Positions 48,079 to 56,923 of a stretch of 64,000 nucleotides of DNA are shown piece by piece. The DNA is from Paenibacillus xylanilyticus. GTDB lineage: Bacteria; Bacillota; Bacilli; Paenibacillales; Paenibacillaceae. The notes under the pieces are model-generated. The model was not told the DNA's origin and searched no databases. It saw only the letters and a program-made list of their open reading frames with translations. The DNA lies in assembly GCF_009664365.1 (NCBI RefSeq), contig NZ_CP044310.1:941001-1005000 (forward strand). The letters run 5' to 3'. Position 1 is the first letter of the stretch, and the number at the start of each line of letters is the position of its first letter. The position numbers were made by a program, and so were the translations under genes.

Positions 48079-48486
48079 CTATTTCACTGGAAAAGGGTAC
48101 ATGCAGGCGCCTAGAATTTCAGCCCGTTGTTCTGCTGTTCGTTCACGTGGGTCTAATTCTTCTGCGTAGGAACGCTCCAGTTTGGCTCTCATAAAACGTT
48201 CGGCATATTCATTGGGACGGGAGTGAAAGTCTTTGCTGTACTCAGCATAGTCATGCGCATCCCGTACCTTTTCCAGCACACTGTTCAACAGAGGACTGCC
48301 CGCGTAGAGGAGAGAGTCAGTTTCCTCGCATTCAAATTTCAGGAACATGATCGCCTTCTGCAAGGCATTGATCTCACCCTGGGTAAGGTAGACAGGCTTA
48401 ACGGCATGTTCTCCCGATGCTGCAGGGGACTGATCCATATTTTCGTAAGCTTCATGTTCACCGGAAGAAGGGTCATGTTTGTTCAT
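48079..48486 (-). CDS. hypothetical protein, third gene of HEAT/immunity-like operon
   Basis: A 135-aa acidic soluble protein I cannot assign. It has a polar N-terminus of about 30 residues. A helical core follows (YLTQGEINALQKAIMFLKFECEETDSLLYAGSPLLNSVLEKVRDA), then a charged region rich in Arg/Glu (RPNEYAERFMRAKLERSYAEELDPRERTAEQRAEILG). No signal peptide, membrane segment or metal motif is seen. It overlaps the HEAT-repeat gene by 4 bp (ATGA), so it is translated with it. Confidence 0.72.
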   Translation of the reverse strand: MNKHDPSSGEHEAYENMDQSPAASGEHAVKPVYLTQGEINALQKAIMFLKFECEETDSLLYAGSPLLNSVLEKVRDAHDYAEYSKDFHSRPNEYAERFMRAKLERSYAEELDPRERTAEQRAEILGACMYPFPVK

Positions 48487-48998
48487 GGGTTATCACTTCC
48501 TTGGTTCGATTGTAATACCCGCTTCGCGGAAGAGCCGAAATCGGGATCGGATTGAAGCGATTCTAACGCCGACCTGGCACCGGAAACATGTTGATGGGCG
48601 GCAAGAACAGCAAAAGCCGCTCCCTTGACCAGGATGTAGGCATTCCCCTGCAAGACCTCCAGAGCCAATTGAATCTCAGCTTCCGTTATGGGCAGCAGGG
48701 CCAGAGTCTGCAAAGCGTAGTTTTGTACATCCTCATCTTCGTCCGGGTCACGAACAAGCTGCGCAGCAGCATGCAGGACTTCATCCAGGGGATCAGAGGA
48801 GCTTGCGATACCAAGTGCACGCCAGGCTTCGATACGCACCAGATCTTCTTCTTGAGAATTCATGCCGATAGCAAGGACTTGGTGTGTGAGATGATGGTCT
48901 GTTAGCTCGGTCAAATTACGAAGAGCCTGCAGCTTTTCTTCTCCATTGAGTGCGTCGAAATCTGGCTGTTCAAAGTTACTATAATTCACATCAGACAT
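48483..48998 (-). CDS. HEAT-repeat-like helical protein
   Basis: A 171-aa acidic protein built of about four helical pairs resembling HEAT/PBS-lyase repeats: EEKLQALRNLTELTDHHLTHQVLAIGM, EEDLVRIEAWRALGIAS, DEDVQNYALQTLALLPI, and AYILVKGAAFAVLAAHQHVSGARSALESL. Such repeats mediate protein binding and are frequent among immunity proteins (family knowledge; the role here is inference). It starts at 48998 with an AGGAGGTG site 12 nt away and lies between the colicin-immunity-like gene and a hypothetical gene on the same strand. Confidence 0.78.
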   Translation of the reverse strand: MSDVNYSNFEQPDFDALNGEEKLQALRNLTELTDHHLTHQVLAIGMNSQEEDLVRIEAWRALGIASSSDPLDEVLHAAAQLVRDPDEDEDVQNYALQTLALLPITEAEIQLALEVLQGNAYILVKGAAFAVLAAHQHVSGARSALESLQSDPDFGSSAKRVLQSNQGSDNP

Positions 48999-49027
48999 AG
49001 TAGATCATTCACCTCCTGAATGAGAAG

Positions 49028-49246
49028 CTAGGATTGGGGCGGAAGCTGAATAGGACGGGCTGCCAGTGCCTCTTCCACGATCTGTTCGGGGGTCAGGTCT
49101 CGATCATCCCAGAAAATCAGATTGCTGATCTCCGCATAGGGCAGCTGCTGCTGCAGCTCAGTCAGCATATCATCCAGTTCCGCTTCGGTTCCTTTGGCAT
49201 TCATCAGCTTGCGAACCTGTTCTACCAATTGTGCATGGTCAGACAT
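49028..49246 (-). CDS. small acidic protein resembling colicin/pyocin immunity proteins
   Basis: A 72-aa acidic protein, MSDHAQLVEQVRKLMNAKGT at its start. The stretch EAELDDMLTELQQQLPYAEISNLIFWDDRDLTPEQIVEEALAARP follows the layout of the colicin-E/pyocin immunity family (helix I-II, then sDLIfyP-like strand/turn, then spexIVexixxwR). I recognise this as a pattern resemblance only; the usual HPxGSDL is not conserved. AGGAGG lies 7 nt before the ATG at 49246. It heads a three-gene minus-strand operon. No toxin gene is seen nearby. Confidence 0.62.
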   Translation of the reverse strand: MSDHAQLVEQVRKLMNAKGTEAELDDMLTELQQQLPYAEISNLIFWDDRDLTPEQIVEEALAARPIQLPPQS

Positions 49247-49707
49247 AACAAAACCTCCTGAATAATTCATATGATTAGTTACTTAACTAGACTTACACAG
49301 ATAAACTCCTGCTCCTGCTTACAACTTCGTTTTTCAGTATCCAGGTTCCAGTTCCCGGTGGAACATTTTTTAATCTACCAATCGCTCCTAGTTAGCTTCA
49401 TTATAACGAAAATTCAGGATAGAGAGTCGGTGCTTTTCTGAAAAAAACAAGGTGATTTCAAATGTGCATGTATGATATGGGGGGATATTATTTGTATTTT
49501 TTCGTTACATATTTGTATTTATTTCACTTCAAATTTCAAGCTATATTGCATGTGTTGACATAAATCCTTGTTATGTGAAGCGCCCCTCAGATCAACATGA
49601 GTAGCCTCCTTTTTAATGGATAATATGTTAATCATTTTGTTCAGAATCGGTTCAGAGTCCTTTGCTAGAATATGGGCCGAACGAAGTATTCTTGGGAGGC
49701 ACGAATT
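49247..49707. other. intergenic region between divergent operons
   Basis: 461 bp, AT-rich. It holds the promoter-like 16-mer on minus at 49399-49414. I found no convincing promoter, riboswitch or gene facing the SLH protein. Confidence 0.5.
49399..49414 (-). promoter_or_regulatory. promoter-like 16-mer upstream of immunity-like operon
   Basis: Same AATTTTCGTTATAATG as at 47971-47986, with a TATAAT -10 about 155 bp before the first start codon of the operon. A good -35 is lacking. Confidence 0.4.
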
Positions 49708-52416
49708 ATGAATCAGGACTGGAAAAAGCTGCTGCTTACTGTCACTGTAATTGGCATGCTGTGGGGAAATCAAAGCGTTAGTGCAGCAGAAGAGCAAACA
49801 AGAGGCGCTAACCCGATATCATCGGTTTTTACAGACGAAATTGATATTCGTTCAACTTCCCTGCAAGCCGTACAAGAGGCGGTTAAGCAAGGTTTAATCT
49901 CAGGCTACCCGGATGGATCATTTCACCCACGTCAGTATTTAACTCGGAGAGAAATGGCTGTATTGCTCGCCAAAGCATCTCAATTACCTCTTGAGGAACA
50001 GTCAGCTACTGACCCGAAAAGTAAGGACTGGGCAGCTCCATATATAGAAGCTATTCGTAAGGCAGGCTGGATGACGGGGGATGCTTCGGGGAATTTTCGC
50101 GCGAATGATCCGATCCACCGAGAAGAGCTTGCTTCCATATTGGTAAGAGTTACGGGGACGCAAGAAATCAAGGGAGGTCAGCCACAAACGATCTTAGATG
50201 AGCCCATGGTCAGCCATTGGGCCAAAGAACAGGTCCAAACGGCTCTGAAGCTCGGATTATTGGAATCGAGTGATGGAAAATTCGAATCCAAATCTTTGGT
50301 TGAACGGCAAGATATCGCAGCAGTTCTGGTGGATGTGTTCCAGACGGGGGAGCGAACAGCTTCCATAACCGAATTGGACGGAGAAATTGCTTATATTGAT
50401 GGGCGTCCTTTTGTGATTGGGAAGGAACTGCAAAGCATTTTGAATGAAGGAAACAAGGAAGCATTACAGGATGCCGTAATTACCTATGATGCAAAAACAC
50501 GCAATCTGTCCTCCTTGTCGGAAATTCAGATTACACAGCCGGGTACGGCTGCTAAGCCCACTACATTGAATCTGAAAGATACATCCTATCAGGGTGCAAT
50601 TTCAGTCTCTACAGACCATGTCATTTTGAGAGCCGATACATTATCCAAAGTTATTTTGAAATTTGGGTCAAGTACACTAACTATCGAAAGTGATATTGAT
50701 GAAGTGACGGTTGATACCACCGATAAAATTATTGTTCAGGGAAGTGGGACGTGGAGACAGGTTGTGCTGAAAAATGCGAAATCGATCGTTCAATTGCCTG
50801 CCAGCGTGAAAGCAGAGAAAGTAACCCTTGCGGATGGTGGAGCTTTATCTCAGATCATTCGCAATACGCCTTCGGCACCAACATCGTCTGCTTCTACGGA
50901 AACAAGCAATTCAAATTCGGGTTCAGGTTCATCAGGACCAACAGCACCAGAACCGACACCAACGCCGACGCCGGAGCCAACACCGACGCCAACGCCGGAG
51001 CCGACACCGGAACCAGAACCAGAACCGCCAGTTGTTGTGCCACCGTCTCCTGTTAATCATCAACCGATTGTTCAAGCAATTATTCCCGATAAGATCGTTT
51101 TTTTGGGAGAGGGCGAACAAGAGATTGATCTGAGCACTGTATTTACGGATGCGGACGAGGATGAACTGAGTTATGAAATTTCAGAAATGAATCAAAGTAT
51201 CGCTTCTGGCGAAATTCAGGGTTCCAAATTAAAAATACAGCCCATTTCCATAGGGAATACAAAGGTAACGGTGAAAGCTAAAGACGGAAAGGGAGGAAGT
51301 GAGGTAACGTCATTTCTCTATGTCGTCCAACCTTTCTTCATTCCACCGATTGTAATCCCGCCAATCATCCCGCCTCAACCGCCAGTAAACCATGCTCCCA
51401 TAGTGATTGAAGCATTGCAAGCGGTTGAAGTTGAATTGGGGGCTGCAAATGCTCCAACAGACTTGAAGACTATTTTCTCTGACCCCGACGGAGATGTACT
51501 GACCTTCGTAGCAGCTTCTTCGAATCAGCAGGTTGCCGATGCTGATATTACAGGCAGTATACTGACGTTGAACACCTACTCTCCTGGTAGCGCTGAAATT
51601 ACGTTAACTGCCAAGGATAGTAATGGTGGGGAAGTGGAGAGCAAGTTTACTGTCGTGATCAAAGCACCTGCCGCTGTGAATCATAAGCCCACAGTTGCAA
51701 GACAAATTTCTAAAATGAATGTACATCTGGGAAAGGTTAGCGATACAGTTAGTCTGGCCGGCGTATTCGAAGATGCAGATGGAGACTCTCTGACGTACAC
51801 GGCAGAATCTTCTGACCCTAATGTAGCAGAAGCGTTGGTGCAGGAAGACACGTTAACATTAACCTTTAGGGACGTTGTAGGTTCAGCAACAATTACGGTG
51901 AAGGCTTCTGACCCGGATGGTGAGGAGACGGTGACAACATTTGCTGTAGATGTACAAGATCCTGATGCAGGAAAGGGACTGTTTATCTCTGAGTTGGTCT
52001 GGGGCGAGAATTTTAATCAAGCTATTGAGCTGTACAATCCGACATCCAAATCACTTAATGGAGGGGATATTACGATTGTTCGGAGCGACTCGGATACCCC
52101 GATTACGCTAGACTCGGGTACTATCATTCCCTCCACAGGTACGTTAGTTCTTGCAGAAGAGTTTAGTGATTTTACAGAGGAAGAGTACTATTACTTGACT
52201 TTAGATTTGGTTGTAAATAGAGAACCAGTAACGCTGACGCTATATTACAAAGGGGAAGTCATGGATACGGCAGTAATTGTACCGGCTCAATCTTTGACAA
52301 GGAAATGGGATACTGTTCTAGGTGATAAGGTTTCTTATGAATCATCTGAATGGACCAATATTGGAGAAAACAATTATGGCAACTTGGGCAAATTTGATCC
52401 TTTAATTAATCCTTAA
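49708..52416 (+). CDS. SLH-domain surface protein with Ig-like repeats and lamin-tail-like end
   Basis: A 902-aa exported wall protein. The signal peptide covers about residues 1-29. Three SLH domains follow (about 35-215): LQAVQEAVKQGLISGYPDGSFHPRQYLTRREMAVLLAKA, then PYIEAIRKAGWMTGD and QTALKLGLLESS units that bind pyruvylated wall polymer. A beta-rich linker and a proline/threonine stalk of PTPTPEPTPEPEP type (about 410-440) lead to three cadherin/Ig-like repeats, each with D-P/A-D-x-D calcium-like motifs (FTDADEDELSYE, FSDPDGDVLTFV, FEDADGDSLTYT). The last about 140 residues (LFISELVWGENFNQAIELYNPT) look like a lamin-tail domain. Start at 49708 by GGGAGG. It is paralogous to the next gene. 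Confidence 0.88.
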   Translation: MNQDWKKLLLTVTVIGMLWGNQSVSAAEEQTRGANPISSVFTDEIDIRSTSLQAVQEAVKQGLISGYPDGSFHPRQYLTRREMAVLLAKASQLPLEEQSATDPKSKDWAAPYIEAIRKAGWMTGDASGNFRANDPIHREELASILVRVTGTQEIKGGQPQTILDEPMVSHWAKEQVQTALKLGLLESSDGKFESKSLVERQDIAAVLVDVFQTGERTASITELDGEIAYIDGRPFVIGKELQSILNEGNKEALQDAVITYDAKTRNLSSLSEIQITQPGTAAKPTTLNLKDTSYQGAISVSTDHVILRADTLSKVILKFGSSTLTIESDIDEVTVDTTDKIIVQGSGTWRQVVLKNAKSIVQLPASVKAEKVTLADGGALSQIIRNTPSAPTSSASTETSNSNSGSGSSGPTAPEPTPTPTPEPTPTPTPEPTPEPEPEPPVVVPPSPVNHQPIVQAIIPDKIVFLGEGEQEIDLSTVFTDADEDELSYEISEMNQSIASGEIQGSKLKIQPISIGNTKVTVKAKDGKGGSEVTSFLYVVQPFFIPPIVIPPIIPPQPPVNHAPIVIEALQAVEVELGAANAPTDLKTIFSDPDGDVLTFVAASSNQQVADADITGSILTLNTYSPGSAEITLTAKDSNGGEVESKFTVVIKAPAAVNHKPTVARQISKMNVHLGKVSDTVSLAGVFEDADGDSLTYTAESSDPNVAEALVQEDTLTLTFRDVVGSATITVKASDPDGEETVTTFAVDVQDPDAGKGLFISELVWGENFNQAIELYNPTSKSLNGGDITIVRSDSDTPITLDSGTIIPSTGTLVLAEEFSDFTEEEYYYLTLDLVVNREPVTLTLYYKGEVMDTAVIVPAQSLTRKWDTVLGDKVSYESSEWTNIGENNYGNLGKFDPLINP

Positions 52417-52452
52417 CTTCATTCGTTTTATAACAGATACAGAAGGGGAATC

Positions 52453-55400
52453 ATGATGCGGAAAATGAAAAGGACAGCACAATTAGCCATAGTTGCATTG
52501 CTCCTAAGCAATGCTGTTCCAGTTGCTGCACAGAGTCGGAATTCAGTAGAGCAGGTACTACCTTCGTCTAAGGTGTCTTCAGACTACAGTGCTTCAAATG
52601 GGTTAAATGATTCCATGAATAAGGCTGTAACCATGGGTTTCATCAATGGGGATCCGAATGGAAACCTTCGGACAACCGATCCCATTACCCGTCAAGAACT
52701 GGCGGTTGTTCTTGCAAAGTCTCTGGGACTGACAGTAAGCAAGACATCATCATCACCTTTTGCAGATGTCAAATCGACTAACTGGTCAGCTCCTTACATT
52801 CAAGCGGTGAAGAAGGCTGGCCTTCTACAGGGAGATGCAGCAGGACGCTTCAGACCACAAGCGCAGATCACCGGGCAGGAACTGATAGCTGTTCTGGTGC
52901 GAGCCACAGCCTTTGCCAAACAGGAAACGAAGGAAGACTCTGTTCCACAAGAGTGGAACGGAACAAGCTCTTGGGCTGCACCTTATGTCCAAACGGCTGT
53001 AAAGGCAGATCTGTTGAGTGAGTATCCAGGAGAAACCAAAGTTAAACAAGGACTTATTCGTGGCGAAGCGGTAAGCATGATTCTGTCGGCCATGTTCCCG
53101 GAAAATCGCCTATCTGTTATTCAGCAGCTCCAAGGCGATCAGGTCCAGATCAACGGAGTAAAGTATCATATCTCTGACAACGTAGCAGGCCTTCTGAATG
53201 ATCGTAACAGAACTGTACTGGATCAAGCTGGAATACAGTTCACGAGCCATAATCATAATCTTACCGAAATCAATGCTTTGGAAATTAGAAAAGGCGGAGA
53301 AGCTGCACATACAGATGAGGCAGAATTCAGCCGTAATCTGTTATTGAATGGTGGGGACACTACACTTGATGGTGATCTGACAATTAAAGCAGACTTCACC
53401 TCGGTGCAAGGAATTACAATTAAAGGTAAGCTGACAATAGCCCCGGAGATGGAGCATGATTTTCACGCCAAAAATGTAAAAGTGGAAGATTCTGTTTGGG
53501 TACAGGGCGGAGACAGCAATACTGTTGTATTTGAGGACTCAGCTCTAAAAGACGTGAATGTGGATAAAAATGATGTGCATGTGTCCCTGGCAGGAAGTAC
53601 CCATGCTCAAGAGATTAGCGTCCAGTCAGACAGTAGAATTGATATTGAGCAGACAGCTACTCTTCCGCTGTTGAATATCATTGAAGGTGCAAGCAGAGTG
53701 GAACTTCAGGGGACGGTTGATACCGTTTCTCTGAACACATCTAAGTCCATGCAGCTTAACGGGAATGTGAATGTGCAGCAGCTCACGGTAGATGGGGCAG
53801 GTCCGATAAATATTAATGCAACAGCCACCATTCAACAACTCCAGGTAAATAATCCAGCTGCACAGATCAATGTAGCGGGAAATGTGAAGGTAGCTGAGGT
53901 CAATTTGGCGGCTGGAGTACCAACTTCCGCGGTTAGTGGAGGTACAGGGATGGCTTCTTCCAACACTGCATCGCCATCTTCATCAGGTGGAACAGGGGGA
54001 AGTGAAACTCCAGTTGCTGCCAATCGTGCACCTGAACTGCTGAAAGCATTTGAAACCCGCAAGTTCACGGCGAACGGACAAGGTGCCACTTTAAATCTAA
54101 ATGGCTATGTAACTGATCCGGATGGTGACCCGTTAACGTATACCGTTGCTTCATCCAAGTCCTCCGTCGCTAAGGTAGTGCTTAGTGGGGCCAATCTCGA
54201 GATCACACCAATGGAACATGGAATAGCTACAATAACCGTATCCTCTAATGATGGGCGAGGCAAAAGGTTAAGATCTACATTCGAGGTCAACGTGAATGCA
54301 GCTCCTCTTGCAACTCCCATCCCTGATCAGGAGCTTGTTGCCGAATCAGGCAGCAAGGATGTGGATCTCATGATTTACTTTATGGATGATGAGAAATATG
54401 AATCGGAGTTACTCTACAGCGTGACGAATAATGCCTCGGATATCGTAGACTCCGAAATCGTCGGAAGCAATTATGCAGAATCCGTACTGAGGTTAACACC
54501 TAAGAAGGCGGGAGAAGTCGTTCTCAAAATAAGAGTCGATGATGGGCAAATTGCGGATGATGGAAGTACGGGTGTTACGGAGGTCGAGATGAGGGTTGTC
54601 GTTCTACCACCGCTTAACCGTGCACCTGTGGGGGAAGCTCCATCGAATATGGACGTATACCTCGGCAATAACATCCCTATAGTAAAATTGAATGAACTAT
54701 ACACTGATCCAGACGGTGACTCTTTGACGTATACGGCGACTTCATCCAATTCCGATGGGGTTATTGTGGAGGAAAATGCAGGTGAGTTGAAGTTCACTGC
54801 TCTTCAATTGGGGACGTATACGATTTCTTATTCCGTTAATGACGGTAAAGGCGGAAAAACAAATGGAACGTTTGATATCAATGTAGATCCTGTCCCGAAT
54901 TCGAATCCGGTAGGACAGTCACCTGATTGGGTTACCGTATATTTAGGTTTTCTACCAGGTTCCATTCCCTCTGTTAATTTAAATGATTATTATACAGATT
55001 TAGATGGTGACCCACTTACATTCAGCGCCACTTCAACTGATCCGGATGGATTGATCGTTGAGGAGAGTTCAGGAGTACTTCGTTTCACTGCTCTGAAATT
55101 TGGAGAATACACCGTTCATTTTTCGGTGGAGGATGGCAAAGGCGGTCTTATTTCAACGGCATTTCAAGTAAGTGTTAATCCTAAGCCTAATGCTTCTCCA
55201 GTTCTTACTAGTAATCTACCTGCTCAAACGCTGTTTCTGGGTAAAGAGGATGTTGTCATTGATCTCTCACAATATTTTAGTGATCCAGATGGCGATGTAT
55301 TAGAGTTTCAAACGCCACTTGACTTAAATAACTTTCTCATCGCAGAGCTCAATATTCAGGAAAACAAGCTGATTATTCATCCCAAGCAAGTTGGTAAATT

Positions 55401-56793
55401 TCAAGCTACCATCCAAGCAAAAGATGTCTATGGAAAAGAGGCGACAGCCTCTATTGATATTCAGGTTATAGAATCCGGAAGTTTCGGTGCCATCCCTGAT
55501 CAAACAATAACATGGCCCTGGTTTACTTTGGATATAGACCTTACTCCGTATTTGCTGAATTTTGACATTAGTACTTTAACGGTGGATGCTGCTTCTACAG
55601 ACGTAAATATTGCGACAGTGTCGGCGAATGGCGCACAGGTTGCGGTTAATCCAGTAGCAGAAGGACAAGCTACGGTAACACTAACCGTATATGATCTGGC
55701 AGGACGAAAAGAACAGACCTCTTTTGGCGTAACTGTTCAAGCCGAGCCGCCAGTCAATAACTCTGTACCTGAGGTTGTAAATAGTATTGACGAACAAGTA
55801 TTAACGCCGAGTGTAACGAATGCACGCACCTATGACCTGAGTCAATTGTTCAGTGATCCGGATGGAGATGTACTGCAATATACAATTAGCAGCAGCTCAG
55901 CTGAAGCAGTGGATGCGAGCATTAACGGCAATCAACTAACGATTAAGCCTGGAACGGGGAATGCAGTAGCTCCTTTAACCATAACAGCGAAAGATGGAAA
56001 AGGTGGGCAGGTTGAATACTCCTTCAATGTTCGGACTGCTTCTCTGGTGAACGGTGGGGTCGTACAGATTAATACGAAATCCGGAGTTCAGGATGCTTTG
56101 ACCTATTCAACCTCAAGTTTGTTCCCGGATCAAACAAGTTTCAAAGTCTACAGTGGTACGCCAGATTCAACGTTCACAGGGCCGGATACCTTGAATACGA
56201 ATCGAATTCCAATAACAGTATCTCCGTTGAACTACTGGATTATTGGAAATGACGGTAGAGCTGTGGTAGTTCAAGTTAACTCGCTGCCTCAAGGAACGGC
56301 AGAGCTATTTTTCTCTCAATACGTTGATGCAGGAGATGGGCGCGGTGTTGTGCAACTTTATTACACAGGTGATGGAAATCCGTCACATAAGGCAACCGGA
56401 TATCAAGTGGAAGTTTACAAGTGGATGAAAAGAACATCGACGATGCAAGTGACGCCTTACGGTGTATTGGATGTGTATCCAGGCGTACCTTATATTTATA
56501 TCGATACCATATTCTATGACTACTTTGATATTACCAACGCTTCTTACTATAACGATGAATTAGCTCTCTATAATCCGAATGAATATAATGTCGTAGCACT
56601 CGTTCTCAAAAAGGACGGCCGAATTGTAGATGTGCTGGGTGATCCAGCTTCTCATGATCAGTTCATGCCTGCCGGCGGGACATTTATTCGCAAACGTGGG
56701 ATATACACGGGTTCACAGCAGTTTTCCTTGACAGGGGAATGGAATGAGTATCCGAAAGGAACCCTTCAATTTGTTCCTTTTCACACTCCATAG
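52453..56793 (+). CDS. large SLH-domain surface protein, paralogue of the upstream gene
   Basis: A 1446-aa exported wall protein. The signal peptide spans about residues 1-27 (LAIVALLLSNAVPVAAQS). Three SLH domains cover about 45-215 (MGFINGDPNGNLRTTDPITRQELAVVLAKS and following). A beta-solenoid-like region (about 270-490) is rich in short V/I-x-V-x strands (LDGDLTIKADFTSVQGITIKGKLTI). A Ser/Gly linker (ASPSSSGGTGGSE) leads to about seven Ig/cadherin-like repeats with DPDGDxLxY/F motifs. The C-terminal 230 residues contain a lamin-tail-like segment (ELFFSQYVDAGDGRGVVQLYYTGDG). It lies 36 bp after its paralogue in the same direction, so an operon is likely. Its ribosome site is AGAAGGGGA. Confidence 0.88.
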   Translation: MMRKMKRTAQLAIVALLLSNAVPVAAQSRNSVEQVLPSSKVSSDYSASNGLNDSMNKAVTMGFINGDPNGNLRTTDPITRQELAVVLAKSLGLTVSKTSSSPFADVKSTNWSAPYIQAVKKAGLLQGDAAGRFRPQAQITGQELIAVLVRATAFAKQETKEDSVPQEWNGTSSWAAPYVQTAVKADLLSEYPGETKVKQGLIRGEAVSMILSAMFPENRLSVIQQLQGDQVQINGVKYHISDNVAGLLNDRNRTVLDQAGIQFTSHNHNLTEINALEIRKGGEAAHTDEAEFSRNLLLNGGDTTLDGDLTIKADFTSVQGITIKGKLTIAPEMEHDFHAKNVKVEDSVWVQGGDSNTVVFEDSALKDVNVDKNDVHVSLAGSTHAQEISVQSDSRIDIEQTATLPLLNIIEGASRVELQGTVDTVSLNTSKSMQLNGNVNVQQLTVDGAGPININATATIQQLQVNNPAAQINVAGNVKVAEVNLAAGVPTSAVSGGTGMASSNTASPSSSGGTGGSETPVAANRAPELLKAFETRKFTANGQGATLNLNGYVTDPDGDPLTYTVASSKSSVAKVVLSGANLEITPMEHGIATITVSSNDGRGKRLRSTFEVNVNAAPLATPIPDQELVAESGSKDVDLMIYFMDDEKYESELLYSVTNNASDIVDSEIVGSNYAESVLRLTPKKAGEVVLKIRVDDGQIADDGSTGVTEVEMRVVVLPPLNRAPVGEAPSNMDVYLGNNIPIVKLNELYTDPDGDSLTYTATSSNSDGVIVEENAGELKFTALQLGTYTISYSVNDGKGGKTNGTFDINVDPVPNSNPVGQSPDWVTVYLGFLPGSIPSVNLNDYYTDLDGDPLTFSATSTDPDGLIVEESSGVLRFTALKFGEYTVHFSVEDGKGGLISTAFQVSVNPKPNASPVLTSNLPAQTLFLGKEDVVIDLSQYFSDPDGDVLEFQTPLDLNNFLIAELNIQENKLIIHPKQVGKFQATIQAKDVYGKEATASIDIQVIESGSFGAIPDQTITWPWFTLDIDLTPYLLNFDISTLTVDAASTDVNIATVSANGAQVAVNPVAEGQATVTLTVYDLAGRKEQTSFGVTVQAEPPVNNSVPEVVNSIDEQVLTPSVTNARTYDLSQLFSDPDGDVLQYTISSSSAEAVDASINGNQLTIKPGTGNAVAPLTITAKDGKGGQVEYSFNVRTASLVNGGVVQINTKSGVQDALTYSTSSLFPDQTSFKVYSGTPDSTFTGPDTLNTNRIPITVSPLNYWIIGNDGRAVVVQVNSLPQGTAELFFSQYVDAGDGRGVVQLYYTGDGNPSHKATGYQVEVYKWMKRTSTMQVTPYGVLDVYPGVPYIYIDTIFYDYFDITNASYYNDELALYNPNEYNVVALVLKKDGRIVDVLGDPASHDQFMPAGGTFIRKRGIYTGSQQFSLTGEWNEYPKGTLQFVPFHTP

Positions 56794-56851
56794 GTAATGA
56801 ACGAAAGGCATCCTTAAAAGGAAACCATGTATCGAATAAAAAAACTAGGCC

Positions 56852-56893
56852 GACCTCCATGCTCATGAAACGAGTATGGAGGTCTTTCTGTTT
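56852..56893. terminator. terminator after SLH gene pair
   Basis: GACCTCCATGCTC pairs with GAGTATGGAGGTC around ATGAAAC, followed by a T-rich tract on plus and preceded by an A-run. It can end both the SLH genes and the convergent oxidoreductase gene. Confidence 0.85.
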
Positions 56894-56923
56894 CACTCAT
56901 TAGAATCATGCCAGAGTTGAATG

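Noticed and set aside
50935..51060. Short tandem repeat that could be mistaken for a CRISPR or minisatellite
   Set aside because: It is in frame, encodes a Pro/Thr/Glu stalk and has no spacer structure.
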